Below are positions 38,171 to 49,551 of a stretch of DNA of 64,000 nt, in pieces. The DNA comes from Parascedosporium putredinis (taxonomy: Eukaryota; Ascomycota; Sordariomycetes; Microascales; Microascaceae). The stretch's first letter is position 1. The number at the start of each line of letters is the position of its first letter. Made by a program: the position numbers and the translations under genes. Location of the stretch: positions 434,001 to 498,000 of the forward strand of contig CASHTG010000016.1 in NCBI GenBank assembly GCA_949357655.1, written 5' to 3'. The notes below the pieces were generated by a model. That model was not told the origin of the DNA. It was given only the letters and a program-made list of their open reading frames with translations, and did no database searches.

Positions 38171-41100
38171 ATGGCGAGTCGACTGAAGGGGAAATTGAAG
38201 AGCTTGATACCTAAGTCTCAAAATCTCTCCCAACCACCACCAGGTAAGTATCGGTTATCATTCCCTCGAATTCCAGACGTACTAACAATGTACAGTAGCG
38301 GGAACTTCAAGCACGCAGGAGTTGGTCACAACTCCCATTCAGGGTAATCAGAACCCCACAATTCGTCTTATCCCCTCTAAGACCCGTACTCTAATACCAT
38401 TGATCCCCAGAACGAAAAGACTACCATGCTTCGCTTGACCTCGTCAGCCCTCCCGAGAATGAGGATGGAGCAGACGTTGATATTATCGCTATTCCTGGCC
38501 TAGATACGAAATCACCTGATACCTGGATCTGGAAGCCACAACCTCCAGGCCGATCTGCTGATGCATCCAGATCTGAAGTTAACTGGCTGAAGGACCCAAG
38601 AATGCTGCCTGCCCTGGTGGGATCGGCCCGGATCTTCACCTGCGATTGGCCGTCCAGTATGTTCATACCCCAGGACACAATCGAAAGGACAGTCCAAGAG
38701 CTTGCTAGGGTATTGCTCTTAAGCATCCAAGCCAAGCGTTCCAAGGATCTAGATCGGCCCATCTTGTTTATTGCCTCATGCTTAGGTGGTATCATACTTG
38801 CCCAGGCTCTCGTCCTCGCTGCCAAGAAAAATAGCGAGTATGAATCGCTGTGGAGAGCGACAAGGGGTGTTGTTTTTCTTGCTACCCCATTTAGGGGAAC
38901 ATCATTCCATAATCTCGCTACAGTTGCTATTCCATTCATGAATTGCTATGCTGCCCTTAAAGGCCAAGCAACAACTCAGCTACTTAATAGCATAGGAGAG
39001 TCGACATACGCCCTCGAGCAACTCATTCGAGACTTCACAAGCGAATACCAGCATATCAGTAGAAACTGCCAGTTAGCTATATTCTATGAAATGCAAAAAC
39101 TAATCTTTTACGGAATGGTTTGCCTCGTCGCGTTGCAGATTTCCTCAAGGACGCAGAACTGGTAAGTCAATTACCTTAGCTATATATTTAGGGCCTCTTA
39201 ACTCTAATTCCACACTAGCTAGTTGATAGTAGCTCTGCTTGTCTTGATGTTGTTGAAGATCCGATAAGCCTTAACCGGGCCCATATTCTTATGAACAAAT
39301 TCTCTGGCACTGAAGATCAGGACTATCAACAAGTCTCTAACAAGATTCTATTGATGCTTCAAGCTATTCGCAAGCCTTCAGGCGATGATTGGATACATAA
39401 CAATCACTACACTAAAGCGAGACTAAGGATAGAGCGGATCTCAGGCGATTTTTGCACATTGACCAGTGCTATATCAACCTTGCCCTAGTCGAGCACACTA
39501 GTGACGACGCGACGAACAGCTCAGGTAGTGAAAATGATATACCCCAATCATCTCCATTTTCACTTACATCTCGGCTCAAGATTGAGAAGCTAGATGCAAC
39601 ACAGACCATAGCATTACCGGCCCTCTTTGACCAACGGAAGGTACGCGGTGTAATGGTTGATCCTAGACGAGTCTTGATCCGAGGTCGTGCTGGAGTTGGC
39701 AAAACAACCCTATGCAAAAAGATTATCCTTGACTTTCTCGAAAAGAGGATATGGTCTGATTTATATGACCGTGTGCTCTGGGTGCCCCTACGGAATCTGC
39801 AGGGGAGGAAGGCACCTGGATATAACTTTGAGGACTTGTTTTATGATGAATATTTCTCTCAGCACCCAAACGGCAGAAGGTATGCCAAGGAATTATTTGA
39901 ATGGATATCGAATTCCAAGGGTAACAGAACGCTCTTTCTACTCGATGGTTTAGATGAGGTAGCTGGCTTGGATAACATGGAGACCTTTCTTGAAAATCTA
40001 CTAAAGCAGCCAAACTACATCATTACTACTCGGCCGCACGCGAAACATTCCAAGCTCCTTCGCTCCGACGAGCCTGATCTTGAACTAGAAACAATTGGAT
40101 TTCAATCAGAGCAAGTCAGTGAGTATCTCAAGGCGACAATCTCCGATAAGCAGAAGTTAGACAACATGCAATTATTCCTTCGAAAAATCCATTACTTCAA
40201 GGCCTTGTTCGGATTCCGATCCAGCTAGATGCGTTGTGCTTTACCTGGGACGAAGGCTTCGATTCGAAAGAGGGCCCTAAGACCATGACCACTGTATACT
40301 GTGCTATCCAGAACAAGCTATGGAAAAAGGATATCCTTCGCCTTCAACCGAAGGGAGAAGCCGGGCAGCGTATGAGTAAGGTCAGCATTCAACAGGCTAC
40401 TACCCATGAAATTTCGGATATAATTGCTCTTGAGATTGAACTGCTGGAGGCTTTCGGCTTTGCTGGCCTCAATAATAATATTATTGAATTTCGCTCAACT
40501 CACCAAGAGGTGGTAGGCAAGGAAGCAAATTACTCAAACAGATCAGGGCGGTTCCTCAATGACACCCTTCAATCTCTTTCTTTTCTACGGAGTTCAGATC
40601 CGTCAGATCCCTCTCGCAATTCTAACCAGCGAAGCTACCACTTTCTACATCTTACATTCCAGGAATATTTCGCGGCCCGATGCTTTGTGGGGCATTGGAA
40701 AACTGGGAAGCAGCTTCAATGTTTAGATCTTGACCAGAGAAACCATAAGCAGATTGTGCCAGCTGCATTTCTCCAGAAGCACAAATACGACCCGCGATAC
40801 GATATTTTCTGGCGCTTTGTATCTGGGCTGTTATGCCTAGAACCAGAGGAACATCTCATACGTTTCTTTGAGGCAATTGAGCGGGGGCCCCTTGACCTTT
40901 TAGGGCCGTCACACCAGCGGTTGGTTATGCACTGCCTGAATGAAGCTGTCCCGAGCATAGCCAAGCTAAGTACGTTCGACCAGCTTCAAGCGAAACTAGA
41001 GGGGAGGCTATTAGAATGGATGTACTTTGAATGTAACTATAGTGGCAGGACATACCTTGCTAGAGAAACCGAATTTCCTGAAAGAATGTTAGAACAGGCT

Positions 41101-43325
41101 CTTGAAGAATGTTCTCATAGTCAAAGGTTAAGCATTCTACACGCCCTAAGATATCGATCATACTTATCAAAGACGGCAGAGAACGCGCTCATGGCGCTGC
41201 TTAAGGATCTGGACTGGCGCGTTCGAGAGGCAGCTGCCTCGGCGCTCGGAGAGCAATCGAGCCTCTCCGAGGCAGCAGCAAACGCCCTCACGGCGCTGCG
41301 CAAGGATCCAGACTGGCGTGTTCGACGGGAAGCTGCCTCAGCGCTCGGAAAGCAATCGAGCGTCTCCGAGGCGGTAGCGAACGCCCTCACAGCGCTGCTC
41401 AAGGATCCAAACTCGCGCGTTCAACACGCAGCTGCCCTAGCGCTTAGAAGGCAATCGAGCCCCTCCGAGGCGGCAGCGAACGCCCTCATAGCGCTGCTTA
41501 AGGATCTGGACTTAGACATTCGAAAGGAAGCTGCCTTAGTGCTTGGAAAACAATCGAGCCTCTCTGAGGCGGCAGCGAACATCCTCATAGCGCTACTTAA
41601 GGATTTAGACTCAGGTGTTCGATGGGAAGCTGCCTTAGCACTTAGAAAGCAATCGAGCCTCTCTGAGGCAGTAGCGAATGCCCTCATGGCGCTGCTCAAG
41701 GATCCAGACTCACGCGTTCGACAGGCAGCTGCCTCGGCGCTTGGAAGGCAATCGAGCCCCTCTGAGGCGGCAGCGAACGCCCTCACAGCGCTACTCAAGG
41801 ATCTGGACTCGGACGTTCGACAGGCAGCTGCCTTGGCGCTCGTAGAGCAATCGAGCGTCTCCAAGGCAGCAGAGAACACCCTCACAGCACTACTCAAGGA
41901 TCTGGACTGGCGCGTTCGACGGGCAGCTGCCTCGGCGCTCGGAAAGCAATCGAGCCTCTCCGAGGCGGTAGCGAACACCCTCACAGCGCTGCTCAAGGAT
42001 CCAGACTCGCGTGTTCGACGGGCAGCTGCCTCAGCGCTTGGAAGGCAATCGAGCCCCTCCGAGGCGGCAGCGAACGCCCTCATAGCGCTGCTCAAGGATC
42101 CGGACTCGCGTGTTCGACGGGCAGCTGCCTCAGCGCTTGAGAGCAATCGAGCCTCTCCGAGGCAGCAGCGAACGCCCTCATAGCGCTGCTTAAGGATCTG
42201 GACTGGCGCGTTCGACGGGCAGCTGCCTCAGCGCTCGGAAGGCAATCAAGCCCCTCTGAAGCGGCAGCGAACGCCCTCACGGCGCTGGTCAAGGATCTGG
42301 ACTGGCGCGTTCGACGGGCAGCTGCCTCAGCGCTCGGAAGGCAATCAAGCCCCTCTGAAGCGGCAGCGAACGCCCTCATGGCGCTGGTCAAGGATCTGGA
42401 CTGGCGCGTTCGACGGGCAGCTGCCTCAGCGCTCGGAAGGCAATCAAGCCCCTCTGAAGCGGCAGCGAACGCCCTCACGGCGCTGGTCAAGGATCTAGAC
42501 TCGGATGTTCGACAGGCAGCTGCCTCAGCGCTTGGAAAGCAATCAAGCCTCTCTGAGGCGGCAGAGAACGCCCTCATAGCGCTGATTAAGGATCCAAACT
42601 CAGATATTCGACAGGAAGCTGCCTTAGCGCTTGGAAGGCAAGCGAGCCTCTCCGAGGCGGTAGCGAACGCCCTTATAGCGCTGCTTAAAGATTCAAAGCT
42701 GCTCGTTCGACGGGAAGCTGCCTTAGCGCTCGGAAAGAAATCTAGCCTCTCTGAGGCGGCAGCGAACGCCCTCATAGTGCTGCTTAAGGATCCAGACTCG
42801 GACGTTCGATGGGCAGCTGCCTCGGCGCTTGGAAGGCAATCGAGCCTCTCCGAGGTGGTAGCGAACGCCCTCATAGCGCTGCTCAAGGATTCAAAGCTGC
42901 TCATTCGACGGGAAGCTGCCTCAGCACTCGGAAAACAATCGAGCCTCTCCGAGGCAGGAGCGAACGCCTTCGCGGCCCTGCTCAAGGATCAGCACTGGCT
43001 TGTTCAATCAGCAGCTACTGACGTGCTCGGAAACCAATGGGATAGAATGGTTCAACGAAAGTCAACAAAACCAACTACACTCTCATCTTATAGTGATAGG
43101 ATGATTGGTCTTCTATATCAGGGCTTGCTATTCTGTAGCTTTCGAACAGGTCAAAGCTTGTGTATTGATCCTAGTGTAGATCATTGTGTTCTCTACCAAC
43201 AAGAGGAGGTGAACACACTACAGTTTGGTGATCGAATCAGGCATGATCGTCTTTTACTTATTGTTAATACTGCCCGTGAAGGTCTTGCTGGAGAGAAGAG
43301 CCACAGGCTATGGAATAGAGCTTAG
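38171..43325 (+). CDS. NLR-type STAND protein: SesB-like hydrolase, NACHT, 19 HEAT-type repeats
   Basis: Exons: 38171-38243, 38296-38343, 38411-39161, 39219-43325. About 1660 residues once four single-base frame changes (39095-39099, 39449-39453, about 40201, about 42139) are allowed for. Residues 55-290 form an alpha/beta hydrolase of the SesB/DUF676 kind (DIIAIPGLD, FIASCLGG, RGVVFLATPFRGTSF), with Cys at the nucleophile position (about residue 164). NACHT: Walker A GRAGVGKTT (about 446), Walker B TLFLLDGLDEV (about 533), and the winged-helix signature FLHLTFQEYFAA (about 768). A 33-residue HEAT-type unit then repeats 19 times (41164-43043), and a 93-residue cap follows. Fungal proteins of this plan act in, or are proposed for, heterokaryon incompatibility and innate-like defence through ligand-triggered oligomerisation. 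Role here is inferred from architecture. The first three exons and all introns are canonical, so the gene looks live. Confidence 0.85.
41164..43043 (+). repeat. tandem array of nineteen 99-bp units encoding HEAT-type repeats
   Basis: Period 99 bases, read in frame as L/P/V-SEAAANALxALLKDxDxxVR-xAASALGxQSS. Units 12-14 are almost identical at the DNA level (around 42243-42540). Variation concentrates at unit position 1 and at positions 16-20 (DPDWR, DLDSD, DPNSR, DSKLL). Units 16 and 18 share KDSKLL while unit 17 does not, which suggests block duplication of pairs. One base is missing at about 42139 in unit 10. Confidence 0.92.
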
Positions 43326-43919
43326 AGATATCGCTAATTCAACACGGATCCCTATTCTCTAATCCCTATGTAGGGTAAGGTGACTCACCTATATAGCCAA
43401 GTGGCTTTGCTATTAACTCTAAATTGATTTAGTAGACAACGCGTTCCAATTGCAGACTGGATTCAAAACTTACGGCTCTTATATGGTGTATAGTATATAC
43501 GTCATTTATGAAGCATAGTAGGAGCCGACCAACTTTATGTCGGGGCAGTATGATAGTACAGGAAACGGCAAGCTTCTATCATCAGACTCAGCAAAAGGGG
43601 AGTACCTGACTCGAAGGGTTCCACCAGTCATAACAGGATTCCTAACAGCTCCACCAAGATCATGGTGGAAACGAGGGTTTCAATAAAAAGATTACATCCA
43701 GTCCTTTTTCTCGCTCGCACTGCGGTCTCTCGGTACACCTGCCGGTCTAACAACCTATAACCCTACTAGCATCCATCTCGGCTGTTCCCTCAAATGTCGA
43801 AGGCCAACTTTCTTCCCGACAATCTTTTATGATCAGCCAGGCTCCATCTTCACCGCAAGCCATCTCTTGAAGGATAGCCCCGGGAGGGTTTCAGCTACGA
43901 TACTACCCTCGCCCAGACT
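43326..43919. other. 3' flank of the NLR with a probable LTR
   Basis: Downstream 600 bases hold the candidate LTR at 43539-43752 and no gene. Confidence 0.5.
43539..43752 (+). mobile_element. candidate solo LTR (copia-like)
   Basis: A 214-base segment starting TGTCGGGG and ending GGTCTAACA, the TG...CA form of retrotransposon LTRs. It contains an AATAAA signal (about 43684-43689) followed by a C/T-rich U5-like stretch (CTCGCTCGCACTGCGGTCTCTCGG). The flanking five bases (CTTTA and ACCTA) match only partly, so a target-site duplication is not proven. No internal coding region is attached. Confidence 0.4.
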
Positions 43920-45126
43920 CTAGTAGACGCCCGGAAGAACAGCCCACTTCTTGCCCACCTTGTCCTCGCCAAACTTTTCCACGTACCACCACTTTCCCTT
44001 GACGGCCCTCGGGAACATGGTGGCGATCTCGTTGATCAAAAACGCGCGGGCGGGCACGCAGCCCCAGCCAGCAGCGATCCAGAAGCCTAGCCACTCGACC
44101 CACTCGCACAGGTAGTGGGGGTACAGCATGTACTTGAACAGGCCGGCCTCGGGGACGCGGTAGTGCTTGGTCACGTCGGCCTTGGCCGGGCTCTTGCCGT
44201 CGGCGGCGGCCTGCTGGACGAGGCGATCCTGGCGGCGCTGCTCGGAGCGGCGGATCTCGCGCAGCTCCTCGTCGTGGAAGAAGTTGCCCGCGAGACCGAG
44301 GTAGAAGAGGCCGATGCCGAGGACGAAGCGGGCCGTCGCAAAGGAGCCGGTGGCGGCCCAGGCCTCTTCGGTGGTGGGGCCGTAGGCGGCGAGCCAGCAG
44401 CCGAGGGAGGTGGCGTTGCAGATTTGGAAGAAGAGGGCGAAACCCCAGACGAGGACGTGGATGGGGGCCATGGAGGGCTGGAGGTAGGGGAAGAGGACGG
44501 CGCGGTATGAGTAGTGGATGACCTGGCGCGCAGAGTTAGCCGGCGACCGCTTCGCGCTTCTCGCTTTCGAAACCAAGTCTAGGCGACGTCTCTTGCGCCG
44601 CTAGAACGCAAAGCTCCATGCAGGGAAGGGGAGGGACGTACAAATAACCCTGCGAGGACTCTATTCTGCCAAGGCAGGTCGGTCACGCCGTGCTGAAGCG
44701 GCAGCGTCTTCATGATGTACAGCAGGGTGAGGAAACCAGGCGACTCCATAGTGAACCATGCGATGCGCCCGGGAATGTTGAAGCGGCTATCCTTGGACGT
44801 TTTACCCATGCCGTACCAGTTGATGAGCCATTGGAGGTTGCCAAGCTATGTCACCTCGTCAGTTCACTCCCGACCTCTTTTAGAGTGTCACTGTAAGCTC
44901 GAATATTCACATCTCGTCTCCCTTTCTCGTACTTTTTTTCTTCTTCTTTTTTTCTAAAGAGAGAGAGCAAGCCATCTCGGGCATGAGAGAGGTGGTGAAT
45001 GGGTATGATGGTGAGAGAGGACAAAAAGATGGCCTAACATACGAATGGATAAAAGAGCTGCCACGCGCTGACAAGGACCTCCCACCGCTCACGCGTCGGG
45101 GGCATCCATCCCGGAACAAGCGACAT
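43920..45126 (-). CDS. steroid 5-alpha-reductase-like membrane enzyme (SRD5A/DET2 family)
   Basis: Integral ER membrane NADPH-dependent reductase family acting on steroid or enoyl lipids. The fungal substrate is not known. Exons: 45126-45043 (MSLVPGWMPPTRERWE), 44845-44642, 44522-43920; 296 residues, the usual length, with no frame break. Exon 2 encodes the family's LINWYGMGKTSKDSRFNIPGR region and several hydrophobic helices. The C-terminal reductase domain has GLAGNFFHDEELREIR, GLFKYMLYPHYLCEWVEWLGF and INEIATMFPRAVKGKWWY, with the conserved NADPH-site residues typical of the family. The second intron has GTACGT, a GGCTAAC branch and CAG. Confidence 0.88.
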
Positions 45127-46937
45127 GGCGGGGGCCGAAAAAGAAAAATCCTAAAGACTCAGGGGCCGAGGACAATCAAGAAACACGGCTTATGCTCTCT
45201 GGGCCGGCTGTCGGGAAACCCGGAGGGAAAACGGGTGTCGCGGGAGAGACTGGGTGGAAGAAGTCTTACCAGGGGCCCAGCGTAGTCTAAAGATGGCGCC
45301 TGATGGTTTGAGTAGGGGCAGATACTACTAGAGCAGAAAGAAACACGAAGCAACGCAAAAAGGCCAAAGCTCGCGATCAGTGTAGATGAGAAAGACAACA
45401 AAACAAGGCAATGCAGAGGGAAACGGGAAGAAGAGGAAACAAAAGTAAGCAGTCTCCCGTGGGAACAAAAGAAGAGATGTCACGAGGGTGGGTGGGGGTG
45501 AGGTCGAGAGCCGGCAGATTCAATGCTGGGAGGCAAAAGAGTATTATCAACGGATGAGCTTGTTTGGATCCCAAGTCAATACCGGGCTGTTACTTTGCTC
45601 TGCGACCGGGGTAACGTCAAATCGTGACACTACCAGCTCCCACCAAAAGGGACACAATAAAAAATCAATGCCACTGATATTACGCACTCGAAGAGGATTC
45701 AGCTATCGAAAGACAGCAAAGGCGTTTTAATTGACGATGAAAAAAAAAAAAAGGAACAGTAAACAATTTGATTCGGAATAAATACCCCCCTCAATCTCCC
45801 ACTCTCAGCGTATAGAGACGCTCCAACAATGGGCGTGACAGCCACACCTCCCCTGTGATGTCAGACATTCGCACAAGCAACGCCCCCAGATCTCGACGAA
45901 CCTGCCCCATCGAATCGCGACGCCAGGACTGAATCTGCAGAAGGAAGGGGGCAGCGGAATGGTACCCTCAACCAACACTGATTGGACAAGGACGAGATGC
46001 TGTTCTAAATTAAAGCTCGTCGAATACCCATCCCCACACCTCCTTCCTTATCCGAACCCCAAGAAACATCACGCCGCACATTCTTTTGAGAGCCAGAGAG
46101 CTATTATACCAATGGATGTACAAGTAATAATGTTCCGTACGTCCTCCCCTCCTTATTGCTCCCTCATGCACTGCACCGCGAGGACGAATCGGGTGGCAGC
46201 CACCATCAGCCAGCGTCCCTTGACTGGACAGCATACTGCTGTGGTGAGAATATTCTGGAGGATTGAAGAATCTCCCCATGTCCTCGTAACATTAGGAAGA
46301 AAGATGATAAAGTGTAGGTCGTATAAGAGCTAGGGTACCGCTGTGTTCAAAGTTCAGGTTGGCACATTGAAGCCGCGATGCACACATCCACATTCCATCA
46401 CCAACTTCAAGAACCAAAAATTAGAACAGAAAAGAATTAAGAAATAAATAATCCATTGTCATTGAAAAAGGAAAAAAGGGATGCATGCCACAACTCTGTC
46501 GTATCCGCATGCTAAAGACCCCTAAAAGAAAACGCCAAAGCCTGCGCCTGTGATCGCCACCCTGCCTGTGCATGTGGCATGCGGTCTTTGTATCAATGCC
46601 CATCCCCTTACCTCACTGCAAGCTTGACATCCGCAGGTCGCAGTCTATGGGGAGGCTGTCCCCCACGATAACCTTGCATATTCATGAGTGCAAAATGAAG
46701 GTAGCCAAAGAAACTATACCAAGAGGGGAAACCCCAAAGAAGAAAAAAAAAAAAAAAAAGAATGAAACCAAGAATAGCAGTGATGCAATCGTAAACTCAT
46801 TCCCTCCCATCTTCCCTTCTCCCCCATCTCTTCTTCCCCATTAAACATTGTCCCTTCTGCCGCCGCCGCCCCGACATCCTCCCAGCAATTCGCCTCGCCA
46901 GCGCCCGAAGCCGCGCGCCCAGCGTCCGCGTCCACTC
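45127..46937. other. intergenic region between the reductase and the MINDY gene
   Basis: 1.8 kb with A-rich tracts (45741-45752, 46745-46759) and no recognisable coding sequence. Confidence 0.6.
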
Positions 46938-49551
46938 CTACATGACGACGCAGTCCCTATCGCGGCCGGACATCGAGCCCGCACCGCTACTTCCCGCCAG
47001 TGCCGACGGTGGCACAGGCCGTCTCGGCGGCGCCATGGGCCTCAGTCGGTTCGCCGCCGCCGCCGAGGGGCCAGGATAGGGCTCCTGCTGTGACGGGACG
47101 CTGACCCCGGCACGCTGCTAGGGTGACTCGGGTGGCCCATCGGCGGCCGGAACGGCGTGTCGTGCGCCGACTCATCGTAAGAGGGAGGCGCCTCCTCGCC
47201 TGACCCGTCCGTGGGCCGGTGCACCGGCGGCCGACCCACAGGCGCACCTTGAGGCGGGGGACCAATGGACGAACCACCTGCGAAGATGTCGATGTTGCCG
47301 ACTGCGCGCTCGGCCGCCGTAGGCCCGTCGTCCGGCCTCCTCCTCTGGGCACGTTCATCCGGCTCACAAACGGCTCCGGCCTGTACCGGCCCTGCTGCTC
47401 CATGACCCCCTCTGAGAATCTTTGCTCCCGGCTCCTTCTCGCCTGCTGCTCCTGCCTGTGCCGCTCGTCCTCTTCTTCCTGGAGTTGTAGCGCCATGGCA
47501 AAGTCTTCATCCTCCTGCGCCGTATTCGGAGATCGCGTGGCCTCTCTTGCGCTTCCGGCATTGCTGCGGCCTCCCGCTGCCGTCCACCCTTCCTCGCTAT
47601 CGGGGAACGCACCCGGTGCGCTATGCGAGTTGCTCCGGCCACTGTCTTCCACGCCGCTCACCACCCTGAAATCACCCGAGTAGAATTCCACGTCGCCGTT
47701 AACGTTGCCCAGGGACTCCCAGACCACCTCCGGATGTCCCGCGTACCCGGCATCCGTGATCAGCGTGAGCAGACCAAGCGTCTGTGGGTGTTTGTAGAGC
47801 GTAGAAAAGTGGTCGTTACGAAACAGGATCGCCACCATACCCGGGGCCATGGCTTTCCTCAACACCTCTAAGCCCCATGGCGTGAGTTGTGTTGCCGAGC
47901 TATTCAAGAAAGTCTTGATGATCAAGATATCCTCGTACAGCACTTGCTCCTCTTCCGTGAGGCCCGCCGAGTCTGGGTTCTCTAGCTTGTCGTTGAGGTC
48001 CTCTTCCATGAATAAGAGATGCTGCGCCTCCTCGTATGAGGTTGCCCGCCGCTTCAGCGAGTCGTACACCATCTCGCTAGAGCTGGGAAGCCAGCCGTGT
48101 ACCAACGGCACCGCAAACGTCGCGTAGAGGTCCATCTCCGTAGTCGCCTCAAAGACACCCGGGATGCACTGGTCCCGCTCGTGGGCGGGCACGTGCGAAA
48201 GATACAAGCTCTTGATACGATCTGCCGTCTCACTGGACGGGACAAACCGGGGTTGACGTTCATCCCCGTGTCAAGGCCTTTGAGGAAGTTGTAGAGATCC
48301 GTCATGTCCGGGAGCTGAATTCCCTTTTGCCGAGGCGACGATATGAGCTCCTCCACAACCGCTTCAAGCAAGAGCGAAATGCTAATTTGCTCCCGCGATT
48401 TGAGCACTTGCGTGATGGGCGTATCGTTGGCGTCGGCGGGAGTCGTCAGGACCAGCGCGTTCACGAGCGCGACGAGCGGGCAAGGCCCGTTGGCGTTTTG
48501 CACCAGGATCGAGCATGTTCTGGGGTTCTGCCTCGCCTTGTGATCATGCCAGTTGATCGACTTGATGTGGTACATCTCCGTCGCTTCCCGGCCCGCCGTT
48601 CGGGGTGGAGGCGGAGGTGGGAAGGCCCCTGACTCCATTTGCGTCGATCGAGGAGCAGGTGCTACCGCTTTTCCCGCTACAGCCTCCCTCGATGGCGCCC
48701 CGCTCTCGTTTACTCTCGGAGATTGCGATGGGTTTCCTGCAACGCCCGTATCATTAAAGATCATGTCCCACTCTTCCGATGGTTCCTCTGTCCGGATCGT
48801 TGGCACCGCCGGTTCCTTGCCGGTATTTGTGGGTTTGGGCCGGAGGCCGTCCTCCCAAGCGTCGTGCTCTGAAGCCACCTGGTCGGGAATAGCCGCCGTT
48901 TTCACAATCGGCTCCTTTGGCGGTCGAGCAGGCTCGTCTGCCCATACGAGGAGGTCTTCGCTATTATCGAGAGCTGCCACGGGGGCTGGGGTGTGGGAGG
49001 GATATCCGCCGTCAGTTGGGGGAGCGGGACCAGTCGCCCAGGGATCGTCGCTGCTATCGAAGCCCTGGCCTATTCTCGCCCTGGCACTGGAGTCCGCGGG
49101 GAAATGGGGTCCCACGGATTGTTGCTGCCGCTGTTGTTGCTACTCGGCGCATTCAGAGACATCTTGCCAAACGCATCGGTCGGCGCCGTCGCACCTGTGG
49201 CCCCTCCAGTCCTCTGCTCCGCAATCTGTTTGAGAAATGGATTGGTCTCGCCCCCGGGGAGTTAGATGGCGCAAACGGATGCGAAGGGTTAAGGCGTTGG
49301 CCCCCAGTCGGCAGCTGCGCTTCCTCCGTATCCCATATGTTGCGTTCTTGCGTGATGCCGGGTGGGGTGGGCCCTCCTGGCCGAAGCGATGCGGGCACGT
49401 CATTGAGTGCGTTACCGGGAGCTTCATTCGATGGTTGGCGGTTCGAATCTCCCCAATCTGCCCACGGATCCGTCTCCGGATTCGCCGACACTGGTGCCCG
49501 TTGTTGGGGAAAGCATGGGGAGCCCCGCCGCCGTAATTGCTTTCTCCCCAT
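46938..49551 (-). CDS. MIY1: MINDY-family (DUF544) K48-specific deubiquitinase
   Basis: Cysteine deubiquitinase of the MINDY family, which trims long K48-linked ubiquitin chains. Single exon, start at 49551 (MGRKQLRRRGS). The N-terminal 330 residues are low-complexity, Pro/Ser/Trp-rich. The catalytic domain follows: MYHIKSINWHDHK, the active Cys in QNANGPCPLVALVNAL, and the catalytic His in LFRNDHFSTLYKH. A ubiquitin-interacting-type helix (EDEDFAMALQLQEEEDE) lies downstream. The C-terminus is Pro-rich (PPPQGAPVGRPP, PPSYDE). In the frame reached after the last correction it ends RDRDCVVM, a CaaX box. Five frame changes (49251-49255, 49098-49101, 48249-48252, about 47274, about 47085) make 2614 bases into 2619, 872 residues. 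Confidence 0.88.

Noticed and set aside
41421..42985. Long minus-strand open frames (about 240 and 297 codons) over the HEAT array
   Set aside because: They exist because a 99-bp unit without stops on either strand is repeated in register. The encoded Ser/Ala/Arg-rich protein is the complement of the HEAT units, and there are no splice or start features of its own.
41164..43043. Resemblance to a regular repeat-spacer (CRISPR-like) array
   Set aside because: The period is an exact multiple of three, the units are translated in one frame and encode HEAT-type helices, and the genome is fungal.
49436..49452. tRNA-like T-loop sequence GGTTCGAATCT
   Set aside because: It lies inside the MINDY coding region on the opposite strand, and no acceptor or anticodon stems can be drawn around it.
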